A stretch of 64,000 nt of DNA from Cognatiluteimonas profundi (lineage in GTDB: Bacteria; Pseudomonadota; Gammaproteobacteria; Xanthomonadales; Xanthomonadaceae): assembly GCF_009792795.1 (NCBI RefSeq), contig NZ_VKHQ01000002.1, forward strand, positions 186,001-250,000. The letters run 5' to 3'. Positions 39,057 through 48,536 of this stretch are shown in pieces. The notes under the pieces are model-generated. The model was not told where the DNA came from. It did not search any database and was given only the letters and a program-made list of their open reading frames with translations. Within the stretch, counting starts at the first letter, position 1. Each line of letters starts with the position of its first letter. The translations under genes and the position numbers were made by a program.

Positions 39057-40934
39057 TCAGAAGCTGCTGCCGACGCTGGCGAACACGCTGGCGTCGTTGC
39101 CCGCGCGCTGCGCGACCGAGGCACTGACGCCCACGTTCGCATCCAGTCCCAACACCTGCGTCCGCGCGCCGACGACGAGCGTGCCGTAGTTGCGGTCGTA
39201 GCCCATGCCCGGGACCGCATACGGCATGGTGCCGGGGATCGATTGCGCCTGGGCGAAGGCTTCGTCGGCCGACCGCCGGAATTCGCGATCCCAGGTCAGG
39301 CGCGCGTACGGCTGCATGTGGTCGTTGATGCGGTAGCTGGCTTGCCAGCCCAGGCTGCCGATCATCGAATTGAACCGCTGGTCGGGATAGGCCAGCGAGG
39401 TGGACACGGTCGGGTCGCTTTCGGCAAAGCCGTCGACGGCGATGTGCTGCGACAGCAGCGATGCGACCGGTCCGTGGCGCAACGCGCCGCTGACGAAGTC
39501 CCATCCCGCATTGACGCCGGCACTGAGGTTGCTGCCGTTGGTCGAGCCGCGGTGGGTCCGCGTGGCCGGTCCAAGCGCGACGTTGCGATCGGTGTCGAAA
39601 CCCAGTCGGCTGTAGCTCACCTGCCCGTTCACCCACGCACTGTCGCCATGCCAACCCAGGAAGCCGCCGAGGCTGGCATCGGTCTGGCTGAAGCTGCCCA
39701 TGCGATGGCCCCAATCCTGGCTCTGGCGGCCGTAGCCGGCAAATCCGCCGTACACCAGGTTGCCGCTGGCCCAGTCGACGCCGGCGGTCAGGGTCGGGCC
39801 GGCGCCGTCGTAGCGGTTGCCATCGCCGTAGCGCTGGAAATCACCACGCAGGTCGGCCCACCAGCGCATGCCGTCGGCGGCGGGCGTCCCGCCCAGGTGC
39901 GCGGCGACGCGATCGGCGCGCGAGCGGCCGACCATGGCTTCGGAATGCGGCAACACCGCGATCTGGTTCGGCGCTTCGAGGATGGAGATCGCGTATTGCG
40001 CGAGCAGCGCGTGCGACGCCGTCGTCGGATGCACGCCATCGGCGAACGCATAGGTCTGCGCCGCGGTCGGGTCGACGAAGTTGGCCGGATTGCAGCCCAA
40101 TGCCGATGCCGCACCGCAGGCCGGTGTCGTGACGTTGGTCAGCCCGTACAAGCCCGGATCGGCGGTGATCTCATTGAGGAAGCTGAAGACGTCCAGCGGG
40201 ATGACACGCAGTCCGGCTGCCTGCAGGCCGCCGAACAGGGTGGCGTTGTAACCCGCCGACAGCTGGGTCAGCCCGGCCGAACCCGCGGCTCCCTGCGACA
40301 GCCCGAACGGGGTCTTGCCCACGTCCGGCATCGTCGGCACCAGCACATAGCGTGCACCGGCATTTTGCAGCGCACCCACGAGGGCGACTTCGGCACCGGC
40401 GGCACCGAGGAAATCAGCCTGCGACTTGGCGCCGGCCAGGTAGAAGAACAGGTCGTTGGCACCGCCCCACACCGAGTACAGCGCGTGGGGGTTCGCCTGG
40501 CCACCGCTGGCGGCGAGATACGCATCCACCTGCGTGGTGAGCGAGGGCGCGTACTGCGTGAAGTACGGCGCCGGCGGATAACCCGGCCCCGGGCCCACGG
40601 TTGCGCCGCCCGCTGCATAGTTGTCGCCATTGGCCCCGGCAATGCCGGTCGGGGTCAGCTGCCATGCCGGCGTTGCGTTGGTGCCGTAGTACCCGGCGAG
40701 GAACTCGGCCCAGACCAGGCCCGGATTGGTGGTGAACCGGGCCACCGTCGCGGCCGCCGGGCCGTTCCCCGCCACCAGCACGGGCTGGTAGAAGCCGCTG
40801 TCGGTCAGGCTGTCGCCAAAGAACACGGTCTGGTCGAACTGCGTGTAGGAGTCGTTCTGCGCGAAGACCGGTGCGGCCGCCAAGGCCAGGGCCACGGCGA
40901 GGATCGAACGGGGAAGGCGATGGGACGGGATCAT
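39057..40934 (-). CDS. estA: GDSL esterase autotransporter (EstA-like)
   Basis: 625 residues. Signal peptide (ILAVALALAAAPVFA), a GDSL/SGNH passenger (FFGDSLTDSG with Ser42, YAAGGA, WGGANDLFF, and DGVHPTTASH near residue 300), then a C-terminal beta-barrel of about 270 residues ending VFASVGSSF with terminal Phe, as for outer-membrane barrels. This is the type Va autotransporter layout of EstA, a surface-anchored esterase. AGGAG lies 6 nt before the ATG. Divergent from thiS. Confidence 0.95.
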   Translation of the reverse strand: MIPSHRLPRSILAVALALAAAPVFAQNDSYTQFDQTVFFGDSLTDSGFYQPVLVAGNGPAAATVARFTTNPGLVWAEFLAGYYGTNATPAWQLTPTGIAGANGDNYAAGGATVGPGPGYPPAPYFTQYAPSLTTQVDAYLAASGGQANPHALYSVWGGANDLFFYLAGAKSQADFLGAAGAEVALVGALQNAGARYVLVPTMPDVGKTPFGLSQGAAGSAGLTQLSAGYNATLFGGLQAAGLRVIPLDVFSFLNEITADPGLYGLTNVTTPACGAASALGCNPANFVDPTAAQTYAFADGVHPTTASHALLAQYAISILEAPNQIAVLPHSEAMVGRSRADRVAAHLGGTPAADGMRWWADLRGDFQRYGDGNRYDGAGPTLTAGVDWASGNLVYGGFAGYGRQSQDWGHRMGSFSQTDASLGGFLGWHGDSAWVNGQVSYSRLGFDTDRNVALGPATRTHRGSTNGSNLSAGVNAGWDFVSGALRHGPVASLLSQHIAVDGFAESDPTVSTSLAYPDQRFNSMIGSLGWQASYRINDHMQPYARLTWDREFRRSADEAFAQAQSIPGTMPYAVPGMGYDRNYGTLVVGARTQVLGLDANVGVSASVAQRAGNDASVFASVGSSF

Positions 40935-41054
40935 GCTGCACTCCTGGGCAAGGGACGCCGGACCGATACGCCGCCGGATGGGGGGATCGTTTCACGCCAC
41001 ATCGCCCTCCATCAAGTGCATGGCGGCAAGGGTGGCGACCCGACGGCGGAATGG

Positions 41055-41060
41055 GACAAT
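41055..41060 (+). promoter_or_regulatory. -10-like hexamer exactly 6 nt before thiS
   Basis: GACAAT is followed by 6 nt and the thiS ATG, with no Shine-Dalgarno, suggesting leaderless initiation. Confidence 0.4.
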
Positions 41061-41066
41061 GTCGAC

Positions 41067-41267
41067 ATGGACATCCTGCTCAATGGCACGTCGACGTCGA
41101 TCCCCGACCAGTGCACGATCGCGCAACTGCTGGAGCACAACGGCCTGGCCGCCCGCCGTGTCGCGACCGAGGTCAACGGCGAGATCGTGCCGCGTGGCGA
41201 GCATGCAAGCTGCGTGCTGGCTCCCGGCGATCGCGTCGAGCTCGTGCACGCCCTGGGTGGCGGCTGA
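41067..41267 (+). CDS. thiS: Sulfur carrier protein ThiS
   Basis: 66 residues, ubiquitin-like fold, ending in the obligatory Gly-Gly (HALGGG) that becomes a thiocarboxylate. MDILLNG, AARRVATEVNGEIVPRGEH and PGDRVELV are typical. It donates sulfur to the thiazole ring made by ThiG, the next gene 47 bp downstream. Confidence 0.95.
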   Translation: MDILLNGTSTSIPDQCTIAQLLEHNGLAARRVATEVNGEIVPRGEHASCVLAPGDRVELVHALGGG

Positions 41268-41302
41268 GCACGCGAAAGTCCGGGGTTGTCGCAGCCGCGC
41301 GG

Positions 41303-41308
41303 TAAACT
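41303..41308 (+). promoter_or_regulatory. -10-like hexamer exactly 6 nt before thiG
   Basis: TAAACT in the thiS-thiG gap is followed by 6 nt and the thiG ATG. No Shine-Dalgarno is present. Confidence 0.4.
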
Positions 41309-41314
41309 GTGCGC

Positions 41315-42121
41315 ATGGCCGACGACATCGCTCCCGCATCCATCGACCGGCCGCTGACGATCGCCGGCAGGACCTATCGCTCGCGCCTGCTGACCGGCAC
41401 CGGCAAGTTCCGCGACCTTGACGAAACGCGTCGGGCAACCGAGTCGGCCGGAGCCGAGATCGTCACGGTTGCCATCCGCCGGATGAACATCGGGCAGGAC
41501 CCGGGCGAACCGAACCTGCTCGACGTGCTGCCGACCGATCGCTACACGATCCTGCCCAACACCGCCGGCTGCTACACCGCCGACGAAGCCGTCCGCACCT
41601 GCCGCCTGGCGCGCGAACTGCTCGATGGCCACAGCCTGGTCAAGCTGGAAGTGCTCGGTGACCAGCGCACGCTCTTCCCCGATGTCGTGCAGACCCTGGC
41701 AGCGGCGGAAACGCTGGTGAAGGAGGGCTTCCAGGTGATGGTCTACACCTCGGACGATCCGATCCTCGCCAAGCGCCTGGAATCGATCGGCTGCGTCGCG
41801 GTGATGCCGCTGGCCGCGCCGATCGGATCGGGACTGGGCATCCAGAACCGTTACAACCTGCTTGAGATCATCGAGAACGCGAGCGTCCCGATCATCGTCG
41901 ATGCCGGCGTCGGCACCGCGTCCGATGCAGCGATCGCCATGGAGCTGGGCTGCGACGGCGTGCTGATGAACACCGCGATCGCCGGCGCACGCGACCCGGT
42001 GCGCATGGCGCGCGCCATGCGATTGGCCGTCGAGGCCGGGCGCGATGCCTTCCTTGCCGGCCGCATTCCCCGCAAGCGCTACGCCAGTGCATCGTCGCCA
42101 GTCGACGGCCTGGTCGGATGA
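41315..42121 (+). CDS. thiG: Thiazole synthase
   Basis: 268 residues, TIM barrel. [54 protein letters not shown] with the Schiff-base Lys110, [10 protein letters not shown] and [11 protein letters not shown] are diagnostic. It builds the thiazole phosphate of thiamine from DXP, dehydroglycine and ThiS thiocarboxylate. It lies between thiS and trmB on the same strand. Confidence 0.98.
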   Translation: MADDIAPASIDRPLTIAGRTYRSRLLTGTGKFRDLDETRRATESAGAEIVTVAIRRMNIGQDPGEPNLLDVLPTDRYTILPNTAGCYTADEAVRTCRLARELLDGHSLVKLEVLGDQRTLFPDVVQTLAAAETLVKEGFQVMVYTSDDPILAKRLESIGCVAVMPLAAPIGSGLGIQNRYNLLEIIENASVPIIVDAGVGTASDAAIAMELGCDGVLMNTAIAGARDPVRMARAMRLAVEAGRDAFLAGRIPRKRYASASSPVDGLVG

Positions 42122-42217
42122 TCCCGCGCCGCGGGACGGTCGTCATCGAGGAAATTCAACGCGTCGCCCCGCGCCGGCCAATTCAGCCTGCAAGCTTTGC
42201 CTTTCAGTCAGCCGTAC

Positions 42218-42952
42218 ATGACCAATCCCTTTTCCAGTGACGGCGCCAAGGCGCCCCCCAAGCCCTTCACGATCGAGCAGGGCCACCGCAGGGTGCGCAG
42301 TTTCGTGTTGCGCCAGGGCCGCTTCACCCCGGCCCAGCAACGCGCGTTCGACGAGCTATGGCCGCGATTCGGGCTGGATTACCAGGGGCATCCGCGCGAC
42401 TTCGACGTCGCATTCGGGCGCAGCGCCAAGCGCGTGCTCGAGATCGGCTTCGGCAATGGCGAGGCCTTGCGCCATGCGGCGCAGCACGACCCCGGGCGCG
42501 ACCTGATCGGCATCGAAGTGCACGCGCCGGGGGTCGGCCGGCTGCTCAATGCATTGGCCGCCGATGATGCCCGCAACGTCCGCATCTACCACCATGACGC
42601 CGTCGAGGTACTGGAGAACGAGATCACCGACGGCAGCCTGGACGAGATCCGCATCTATTTCCCCGACCCGTGGCACAAGAAGCGCCATAACAAGCGTCGC
42701 CTGCTGCAGCCCGGCTTTGCCGCATTGCTGACACGTAAATTGGCTGCGGGAGGACGCTTGCACCTCGCCACCGATTGGCACGACTATGCGGAGCAGATGT
42801 GGGACGTGCTCGATGCGACACCGGGCCTGCGCAATCGCGCCGGTCCACGTGGCCACGTCGTGCGTCCCGACTGGCGCCCGCAGACGCATTTCGAATCGCG
42901 CGGCCAGAAGCTTGGCCATGGGGTCTGGGACCTGCTGTACGACCGCAGCTGA
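42218..42952 (+). CDS. trmB: tRNA (guanine-N7-)-methyltransferase
   Basis: 244 residues. [26 protein letters not shown] (SAM site), [27 protein letters not shown] and [13 protein letters not shown] are TrmB signatures. It makes m7G46 in tRNA. The start ATG 42218 has no Shine-Dalgarno; TTG 42197 is unlikely. Follows thiG by 96 bp. Confidence 0.97.
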   Translation: MTNPFSSDGAKAPPKPFTIEQGHRRVRSFVLRQGRFTPAQQRAFDELWPRFGLDYQGHPRDFDVAFGRSAKRVLEIGFGNGEALRHAAQHDPGRDLIGIEVHAPGVGRLLNALAADDARNVRIYHHDAVEVLENEITDGSLDEIRIYFPDPWHKKRHNKRRLLQPGFAALLTRKLAAGGRLHLATDWHDYAEQMWDVLDATPGLRNRAGPRGHVVRPDWRPQTHFESRGQKLGHGVWDLLYDRS

Positions 42953-42978
42953 CGCAGAAGAGGATTCGTCGAAGTCGC

Positions 42979-44823
42979 ATGGAGACCGCGCTCACGCTCA
43001 CCACCGACATGAAGCTCGTGCTCGGGCTGGTGGTCTTCATGATGGCGATGTTCCTGTTCGAGCGCATCCGCGCCGATGTCGTCGCGCTGGTCGTGCTGAT
43101 GCTGCTTGGCCTGACGCGGCTGGTCTCCCCGGAGCGGCTGTTCACCGGATTCTCGAGCAACGCCGTGATCAGCGTGATCGCGACCATGATCCTCGGCGCG
43201 GGACTGGACCGGACCGGCGCACTCAACCGCCTGGCTGGCTGGCTGCTGCGACGCGCGCACGGCATGGAGAAACGCCTGCTGCTGCTGACGACGGTGATCG
43301 CAGGCCTCAATTCGCCGTTGATGCAAAGCCCGGCGGTGATGGCCCTGTACATGCCGGTCGCCTCGCGATTGAGTTCGCGCACCGGCCTGCCCCTGTCGCG
43401 GTTCCTGCTGCCGATCGCGGCCGCGATCATCATGGCCAGCGGCATGACGATGGTCGGCAGCGCTCCGCTGATCATGCTCAACGACCTGCTGGTCTCGGCG
43501 AACGGCAACCTGCCGTCCGGCGTGGCCACGCTGCAGCCATTGAAGATGTTCGCCCCGCTGCCGATCGGCCTGGCATTGCTGGCGACCTGCCTTGCCTACT
43601 TTCATTTCCTCGGCGACAGACTGCTCGAGGGCGTCGGCGACGACTCCGGCGTGACGCCCGCGCGCACGCAGAGCTACTTCGCCAAGACCTACGGCATCGA
43701 GGGCGACGTCTACGAACTGACCGTCACCGCCGACAGTCCGCTGGTGGGCATGTCGCTGGGCGAGGCGGAAGCGCTGCACGGCGCGCCGCTGCTGCTCGCC
43801 CTCAAGACCGGAAACGAGTCGCGCCTGGCCCCACCGGCCGATGCACGCATCTGGGTGGGCAGCGTGCTCGGCGCCATGGGGCCGAAGCAGCGCGTGACGG
43901 ATTTCTCGCAGAACAATTTCCTGCGCATGGCGACGCGCCTGCGCGAGTTCGGCGACTTGTTCAATCCCAGCCGTGCCGGTATTTCCGAGGCCGTGGTGCC
44001 GCCCACGTCGCGCTTCATCGGCAAGACCATCGCCGAACTGCAGCTGCGCAAGCAACAGGGCATCAGCCTGCTGGCGGTGAATCGCGAAAAAGACGTGCTG
44101 CACGACAACATCCGCAAGCTGACCGTTCGCGCCGGCGACATGCTGGTGCTGCACAGCGTGTGGACCGACCTCGCGCAGGCCGCCGCCAGCAAGGATTTCG
44201 TCGTCGTCACCGATTACCCGAAGGGCGAACAACGCCCGCACAAATTCAAGATCGCGATGGCGATCTTCCTGGTGACCATCCTGCTGGCGCTGAGTTCGCG
44301 GATTCCGGTGTCGATCGCGCTGATGACCGGCGTCGTCGGCATGTTGATCAGCGGCGTGCTGACCATGGACGAGGCCTACGCCGCGATCAGCTGGCGCACG
44401 GTCTTCCTCATGGCGTCGCTGATCCCGCTGGGCTGGGCGGTGGATTCAACCGGCGCCGCGGCCTGGGTGGCTGGCAGCGCCCTGGACCACCTGCCGCAGG
44501 GGATGGCGCCCTGGTTGTTGCAGGCGACGATCGCGATCCTGACGGCCTTGTTCGCGATCGTCATCGGCAATGTCGGTTCCACCATCGTGATGGTTCCGCT
44601 GTCCATCAACCTGGCGTTGGCGGCTGGCGGGAATCCGACCGCGTTCGCGCTGGTCGTGGCGCTGGCGGGATCCAGCAACATCATGACCGTGTCCAATCCG
44701 GTGATTTCCATGATCGGCGGACCCGGTGGCTACAACACGCCGAGCCTGTGGCGCATCGGTTCCCCACTGGTGCTCGCCTACCTGGCCGTCATGCTGATCG
44801 GCGTCAACCTGATGTTCCACTGA
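42979..44823 (+). CDS. SLC13/DASS-type transporter with two TrkA-C domains
   Basis: 614 residues. Two membrane halves (about 10-215 and 420-614) flank a cytoplasmic region of about 200 residues that looks like two RCK/TrkA-C domains (VYELTVTADSPLVGMSLGEAEAL and EAVVPPTSRFIGKTIAELQLRKQQGISLLAVNR). LNSPLMQSPAVMALYMPVA and GNVGSTIVMVPLSINLA are typical of the divalent anion:Na+ symporter superfamily with TrkA insert (sulfate or dicarboxylate). Substrate unknown. The start ATG 42979 follows trmB by 26 bp. Confidence 0.88.
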   Translation: METALTLTTDMKLVLGLVVFMMAMFLFERIRADVVALVVLMLLGLTRLVSPERLFTGFSSNAVISVIATMILGAGLDRTGALNRLAGWLLRRAHGMEKRLLLLTTVIAGLNSPLMQSPAVMALYMPVASRLSSRTGLPLSRFLLPIAAAIIMASGMTMVGSAPLIMLNDLLVSANGNLPSGVATLQPLKMFAPLPIGLALLATCLAYFHFLGDRLLEGVGDDSGVTPARTQSYFAKTYGIEGDVYELTVTADSPLVGMSLGEAEALHGAPLLLALKTGNESRLAPPADARIWVGSVLGAMGPKQRVTDFSQNNFLRMATRLREFGDLFNPSRAGISEAVVPPTSRFIGKTIAELQLRKQQGISLLAVNREKDVLHDNIRKLTVRAGDMLVLHSVWTDLAQAAASKDFVVVTDYPKGEQRPHKFKIAMAIFLVTILLALSSRIPVSIALMTGVVGMLISGVLTMDEAYAAISWRTVFLMASLIPLGWAVDSTGAAAWVAGSALDHLPQGMAPWLLQATIAILTALFAIVIGNVGSTIVMVPLSINLALAAGGNPTAFALVVALAGSSNIMTVSNPVISMIGGPGGYNTPSLWRIGSPLVLAYLAVMLIGVNLMFH

Positions 44824-44865
44824 CCGCCGCTTCAAAGGGTCCGGGCGGGCACTCCAGGCCGATCG

Positions 44866-45303
44866 CTAGCCGGCGCTGCCCACAAGCACCACCATGCCGT
44901 CCCGCAGCGTGACCACCACGGCACTCAGGCGGTCGCCGCGGCATGGGCCGGCAACGCAGACACCCTGGTCCGTCTCGAAGCTGGCGCCGTGCACCGCGCA
45001 GACCAGCAACCCGTCCCTGCTCTTGAGGAATCGGCCAGGCGACCAGTCGAGCCGGCGGCCGGCGTGCGGGCAGACGTTGTGCCAGGCGCGCACGCAGTCG
45101 CCACTGCGATGCAGGATCAAGGATGCAGTATCGCCGTCGATCGTCGCCTGGGCTTCGGCGAAGCCGCCATCGTCGATGTCGGCGAGCGGCGCGAGCACCT
45201 GCACTGTGCCGGTGGTCTCGTCTTCGCCCGCGCCGTTTAACGAAGTACTCACAACTGTATGGCGTCCAGGTCCGATACTGCCGGCACGGTCATCTGATCG
45301 CAT
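44866..45303 (-). CDS. Rieske [2Fe-2S] domain protein
   Basis: About 145 residues. The Rieske cluster motif is CPHAGRRLDW followed 16 residues later by CAVHGASF, i.e. C-x-H and C-x2-H, in a stand-alone domain with no membrane helix, as in NirD-like or dioxygenase ferredoxins. No partner oxygenase or reductase is nearby. The start is uncertain: ATG 45303 lies only 20 bp from the divergent gene and lacks a ribosome-binding site; GTG 45252 is plausible. Confidence 0.82.
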   Translation of the reverse strand: MRSDDRAGSIGPGRHTVVSTSLNGAGEDETTGTVQVLAPLADIDDGGFAEAQATIDGDTASLILHRSGDCVRAWHNVCPHAGRRLDWSPGRFLKSRDGLLVCAVHGASFETDQGVCVAGPCRGDRLSAVVVTLRDGMVVLVGSAG

Positions 45304-45322
45304 TCTGTCACGACACCACGCA

Positions 45323-45619
45323 ATGTTCGCCCAAGTCTTCCGCTTCGATGCCAGCCGCTTGCATTCGGCATTCGCACCACGCAAACCACGCCACCCGCTT
45401 GCCCGCATCGCCGTCGGGTTGCTGGGTATCGGCGTGCTGGCGTTACTGGTGTTCTTCAGCCTGTTCGTCGGCATCGCCATGCTGGGAATCGGCCTGGGTT
45501 ACCGGTTGCTGCGCGCGCGCAAGCCGTCGGCGCCCCGCCCTGTCGGCAGGACGTCCTCGGCGAACGTGGTCGACGGCGAGTACCGCATCGTCGGAAAAAC
45601 CATCCTGCCTTCCGCCTGA
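45323..45619 (+). CDS. Small single-pass membrane protein, unknown function
   Basis: 98 residues. A basic N-terminus (PRKPRHPLARIA) is followed by one long hydrophobic segment (VGLLGIGVLALLVFFSLFVGIAMLGIGLGY) that could form one long helix or two short ones, and a polar tail ending DGEYRIVGKTILPSA. I do not recognise a family. It ends 7 bp before the FAH gene and is probably co-transcribed with it. Confidence 0.65.
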   Translation: MFAQVFRFDASRLHSAFAPRKPRHPLARIAVGLLGIGVLALLVFFSLFVGIAMLGIGLGYRLLRARKPSAPRPVGRTSSANVVDGEYRIVGKTILPSA

Positions 45620-45626
45620 GCCGGAC

Positions 45627-46331
45627 ATGCCGTCCGTCACCGCACCCGCAACTCCCACGGTTCCGGTACGCGGGGGCGGCAGCTTCCAGGTGCACCGGAT
45701 CTATTGCGTCGGTCGCAACTTCGCCGACCACGCGCGCGAAATGGGCGCAAGCGCTCCGGCATCGCCAGCCGAACGCGGGCGGCCCGTGTTCTTCCTCAAG
45801 CCTGCCGATGCCATCGTCATCGATGGCGTGGTGCCCTATCCGCCGGCGACCGCCGACCTGCACCACGAAGTCGAACTGGTGGTCGCGCTTGGCCGCGACG
45901 CGCCGCCCGGTGAGTTGCGGCACGACCAGGCAGGTGCGCTCATCTTCGGTTACGCCATCGGCCTGGACCTGACACGCCGTGACCTGCAGGCCGAGGCGAA
46001 ATCGCGCGGCCTGCCCTGGGACATCGCCAAGGCCTTCGATCATTCGGCGCCGGTCAGCGACATCATCCCCGGCGACAGCGACATCGCCTCACGCTCGATC
46101 ACGCTCATGGTCGATGGCGGGCGCCGCCAGCACGCCGCGCTGTCCGACATGATCTGGTCGATTGCCGATGTGCTCGTCGAACTGTCGCGCTTGTACATCC
46201 TGCGTGCCGGCGACCTGGTCTTCATGGGCACGCCGGCTGGCGTTGGCCCATTGCAGGCAGGCGACACGTTCACCGCCAGCATCGACGGCATGGTCGAGCT
46301 GCACGGCCGGATCACGCCCCCACTCGCGTGA
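45627..46331 (+). CDS. Fumarylacetoacetate hydrolase family protein
   Basis: 234 residues. [24 protein letters not shown], the metal ligands in [11 protein letters not shown] and [21 protein letters not shown] and [13 protein letters not shown] match the FAH C-terminal fold. Members are Mg2+-dependent hydrolases/decarboxylases such as acylpyruvate hydrolase or oxaloacetate tautomerase. The short form seen here is the YcgM-like type. Exact substrate unknown. Confidence 0.93.
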   Translation: MPSVTAPATPTVPVRGGGSFQVHRIYCVGRNFADHAREMGASAPASPAERGRPVFFLKPADAIVIDGVVPYPPATADLHHEVELVVALGRDAPPGELRHDQAGALIFGYAIGLDLTRRDLQAEAKSRGLPWDIAKAFDHSAPVSDIIPGDSDIASRSITLMVDGGRRQHAALSDMIWSIADVLVELSRLYILRAGDLVFMGTPAGVGPLQAGDTFTASIDGMVELHGRITPPLA

Positions 46332-46371
46332 CAGGCAACAGGAACCACGGATTTCCGCAAAGGAGACGGCA

Positions 46372-46776
46372 ATGGGCATGGTGAGCGAATTCAGGACTTT
46401 CATCGCCAAGGGCAATGTCGTCGACCTCGCGGTCGGCGTGGTCATCGGTGCGGCCTTCGGCAAGATCGTGACCGCGCTGGTCGACGGCGTCGTCATGCCC
46501 ATTGTCGGCGTGGCGCTGGGCGGCGTCAGCGTGTCGGACTGGAAGGTCGTGTTGCGGCCGGCAGCACTGGATGCGGCGGGCAAGCAGGTCGCCGAGGTTG
46601 CCGTGCGCTACGGCATGCTGATCCAGACGCTGATCGACTTCGTGATCATCGCCTTCGTGATCTTCCTGATGCTCAAGGCCTACAACCGCCTGCACAAGCC
46701 ATCCGACGCCGCGCCGGCGGAGGACGTGCTGCTGCTGCGCGAGATCCGCGATTCCCTGCGACGCCCAGGACCGTAG
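46372..46776 (+). CDS. mscL: Large-conductance mechanosensitive channel
   Basis: 134 residues. [37 protein letters not shown] is the conserved first helix; the second is [21 protein letters not shown]. Family-typical length. It opens on hypo-osmotic shock. AAGGAG lies 7 nt before the ATG. Confidence 0.98.
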   Translation: MGMVSEFRTFIAKGNVVDLAVGVVIGAAFGKIVTALVDGVVMPIVGVALGGVSVSDWKVVLRPAALDAAGKQVAEVAVRYGMLIQTLIDFVIIAFVIFLMLKAYNRLHKPSDAAPAEDVLLLREIRDSLRRPGP

Positions 46777-46806
46777 TCGCGCAGTCGCTGCGGGAAGCGC
46801 GCCGGG

Positions 46807-47664
46807 TCAGCGCGTGGCGCGCAGGATCCAGTTCGCTTCCGGAAGGCCGCTCGCGGGATCACGCACGCGCACGGCGACCGCATCGGCGAATCCGGCGTCA
46901 CGCAACCGCTCGAGCAGGTCCCATCCGAAGTGGTGGAAACACAGCACGCCGCCGCCGAGTGGATCGCCGTGGAATTCCGGTGGCTGCAGGTATTCGATCA
47001 CCCCGCCTGCATCGACCCGCGCGATCTCTTCGCTGGCATGCTGGCCGCAGTAGAAAGGCACCGTCAGCACGAGGTGTCCACCCGGGCGCAACACGCGGGC
47101 GAATTCGGCCAGGGCGCGCTTCACGTCGGGCACGTGCTCGAGCACATCGAGCGTTGCCACCGCATCCAGCGACCGGTCGGCGAAGGACAGTCGCGTGACA
47201 TTCTCGCGGCGCAGCCAGCCCTTGTGGCCATGGCGCGCCAGCCACAGCCACAGCCAGAAGCGCTGGCCCCAGGTGGAGGTGAACTCGCTGCCACGCACCG
47301 ACCGACAGCGCGCCTTCAGCTGCAGGTAGAAATGACTGGCTTGCTCGGTGACGTAGATGGCGTCGCTGCGCGGATCGATGCAGTCGAACAACACCTGCGC
47401 CAGCGCGCGCTGGCGCGCATTGTTGTGGCAGGCCTCGCACAACAGCGATTCGCGCAGGCTGATGGTTTCCGGGTCGGCACCGTCGATGCAGGCAAACTGT
47501 CGCCGTGCATTGCACAGCGCGCAGAACCCCTCGATCGGCTGCGTCGGCAGCGCCGCCAGCAACGCGCGATTCTCCAGGTGCTGCGACGCCAATGCCTGGC
47601 GATGCTGCGACTGCCATTCGAGCCACTCCGCCTGCGAGGCGAAGGCCAGGGCTTCAGCTGCCAC
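46807..47664 (-). CDS. SAM-dependent methyltransferase with N-terminal Cys-rich segment
   Basis: 285 residues. The C-terminal half carries the class I methyltransferase block DVLEHVPDVKRALAEFARVLRPGGHLVLTVPF. A classical GxGxG SAM loop is not obvious. The N-terminal part has CALC (C48/C51), C59 and CEAC (C75/C78), arranged like a zinc knuckle. GTG 47664 is used because GGAGG lies 4-5 nt upstream; it overlaps the upstream SPOUT gene by 11 nt, indicating coupling. Substrate unknown. Confidence 0.8.
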   Translation of the reverse strand: MAAEALAFASQAEWLEWQSQHRQALASQHLENRALLAALPTQPIEGFCALCNARRQFACIDGADPETISLRESLLCEACHNNARQRALAQVLFDCIDPRSDAIYVTEQASHFYLQLKARCRSVRGSEFTSTWGQRFWLWLWLARHGHKGWLRRENVTRLSFADRSLDAVATLDVLEHVPDVKRALAEFARVLRPGGHLVLTVPFYCGQHASEEIARVDAGGVIEYLQPPEFHGDPLGGGVLCFHHFGWDLLERLRDAGFADAVAVRVRDPASGLPEANWILRATR

Positions 47665-48505
47665 GCGGCCTCCGCCACTCCGCCAGCAGGACAGCCGTGG
47701 CGGCCGCGACGTTGAGGCTTTCCACCGCGCCGCTGCCGGGTATGGACAGGCGCAGGTCGCAGATCGCCGCCACGTTGGGCGAGACGCCCGCGCCCTCGGC
47801 GCCGATGACGAATACCAATCGCTGCGACAGCGACGTCGCGAACAGGTCGCCGCCACCACGCACCACGGTGGCCGCCAACTGGAAGCCGGCGCCATGCAAT
47901 TGCGCGATCGCATTGTCCTCGCGCCCCAGGCGCACGAAGGGCACCTGCTCGGCGCCGCCTTCGGCCACGCGGGCGGCGGCACCGGACAGTGCAAGCGTTG
48001 AGTGCTTGGGCAGCAAGGCCGCGCCGACGCCGAAATGCGCCGCGGAACGCAGGATCGCGCCGAGGTTGTGCGGGTTGCCGACACCGTCCAGCCACAGCGC
48101 GCACTGCGGGCCCGGTGGAAGGTCGCGCAGCCATGCCGTCAGCGATTGCGGCTCCTCGCGGAGCACATCGGCCACGATGCCTTCGTGGTGCGTGCTGGCC
48201 GCAAGCTTCTGCAGGTCGGCTTCCTCGACGACGCGATAGCCGATGCGGTTGGCCACGCACCACTTCAGCAGCGGCTGTACCTGCGGGATGCGCGCCTCCA
48301 GCAGCCAGACCTTGCGGATGGCCTCGGGCCGGCGTGCCAGCACCGCGCGGATGGCGTTCAGTCCATACAGGCGCAGTTCGAGGTCACGCTGCTCATGCGC
48401 GGGTGCCGGCAGCGGCGCCGTCGCGGGTGCAGGCGCACGGGCCGGCGCATGCGTCCGCGTGGCAGGCGTGCGCCATGGGCTGGCGGGCTTGTCGTCGTTG
48501 CGTGG
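47654..48505 (-). CDS. TrmH-family (SPOUT) RNA 2'-O-methyltransferase
   Basis: 283 residues. An extended N-terminus rich in Ala, Pro and Thr (about 1-45) precedes an L7Ae/substrate-binding domain (YGLNAIRAVLARRP) and the SPOUT knot motifs LDGVGNPHNLGAILRSAAHFG, VIGAEGAGVSP and IPGSGAVESLNVAAATAVLL. RlmB-like proteins modify 23S rRNA, others tRNA; which is not decidable here. Downstream methyltransferase overlaps by 11 nt. Confidence 0.9.
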   Translation of the reverse strand, partial: PRNDDKPASPWRTPATRTHAPARAPAPATAPLPAPAHEQRDLELRLYGLNAIRAVLARRPEAIRKVWLLEARIPQVQPLLKWCVANRIGYRVVEEADLQKLAASTHHEGIVADVLREEPQSLTAWLRDLPPGPQCALWLDGVGNPHNLGAILRSAAHFGVGAALLPKHSTLALSGAAARVAEGGAEQVPFVRLGREDNAIAQLHGAGFQLAATVVRGGGDLFATSLSQRLVFVIGAEGAGVSPNVAAICDLRLSIPGSGAVESLNVAAATAVLLAEWRRPRGS

Positions 48506-48536
48506 CATGGCCGGATACCGCAGGTGGGGCCGCAGT

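Noticed and set aside
40935..41066. TPP riboswitch before thiS
   Set aside because: No CTGAGA-type or CCTGAACCTG-type conserved blocks in the gap.
44894..45322. Longer N-terminus for the small membrane protein at 45323
   Set aside because: The upstream part of the frame is antisense to the Rieske gene and has no resemblance to a protein.
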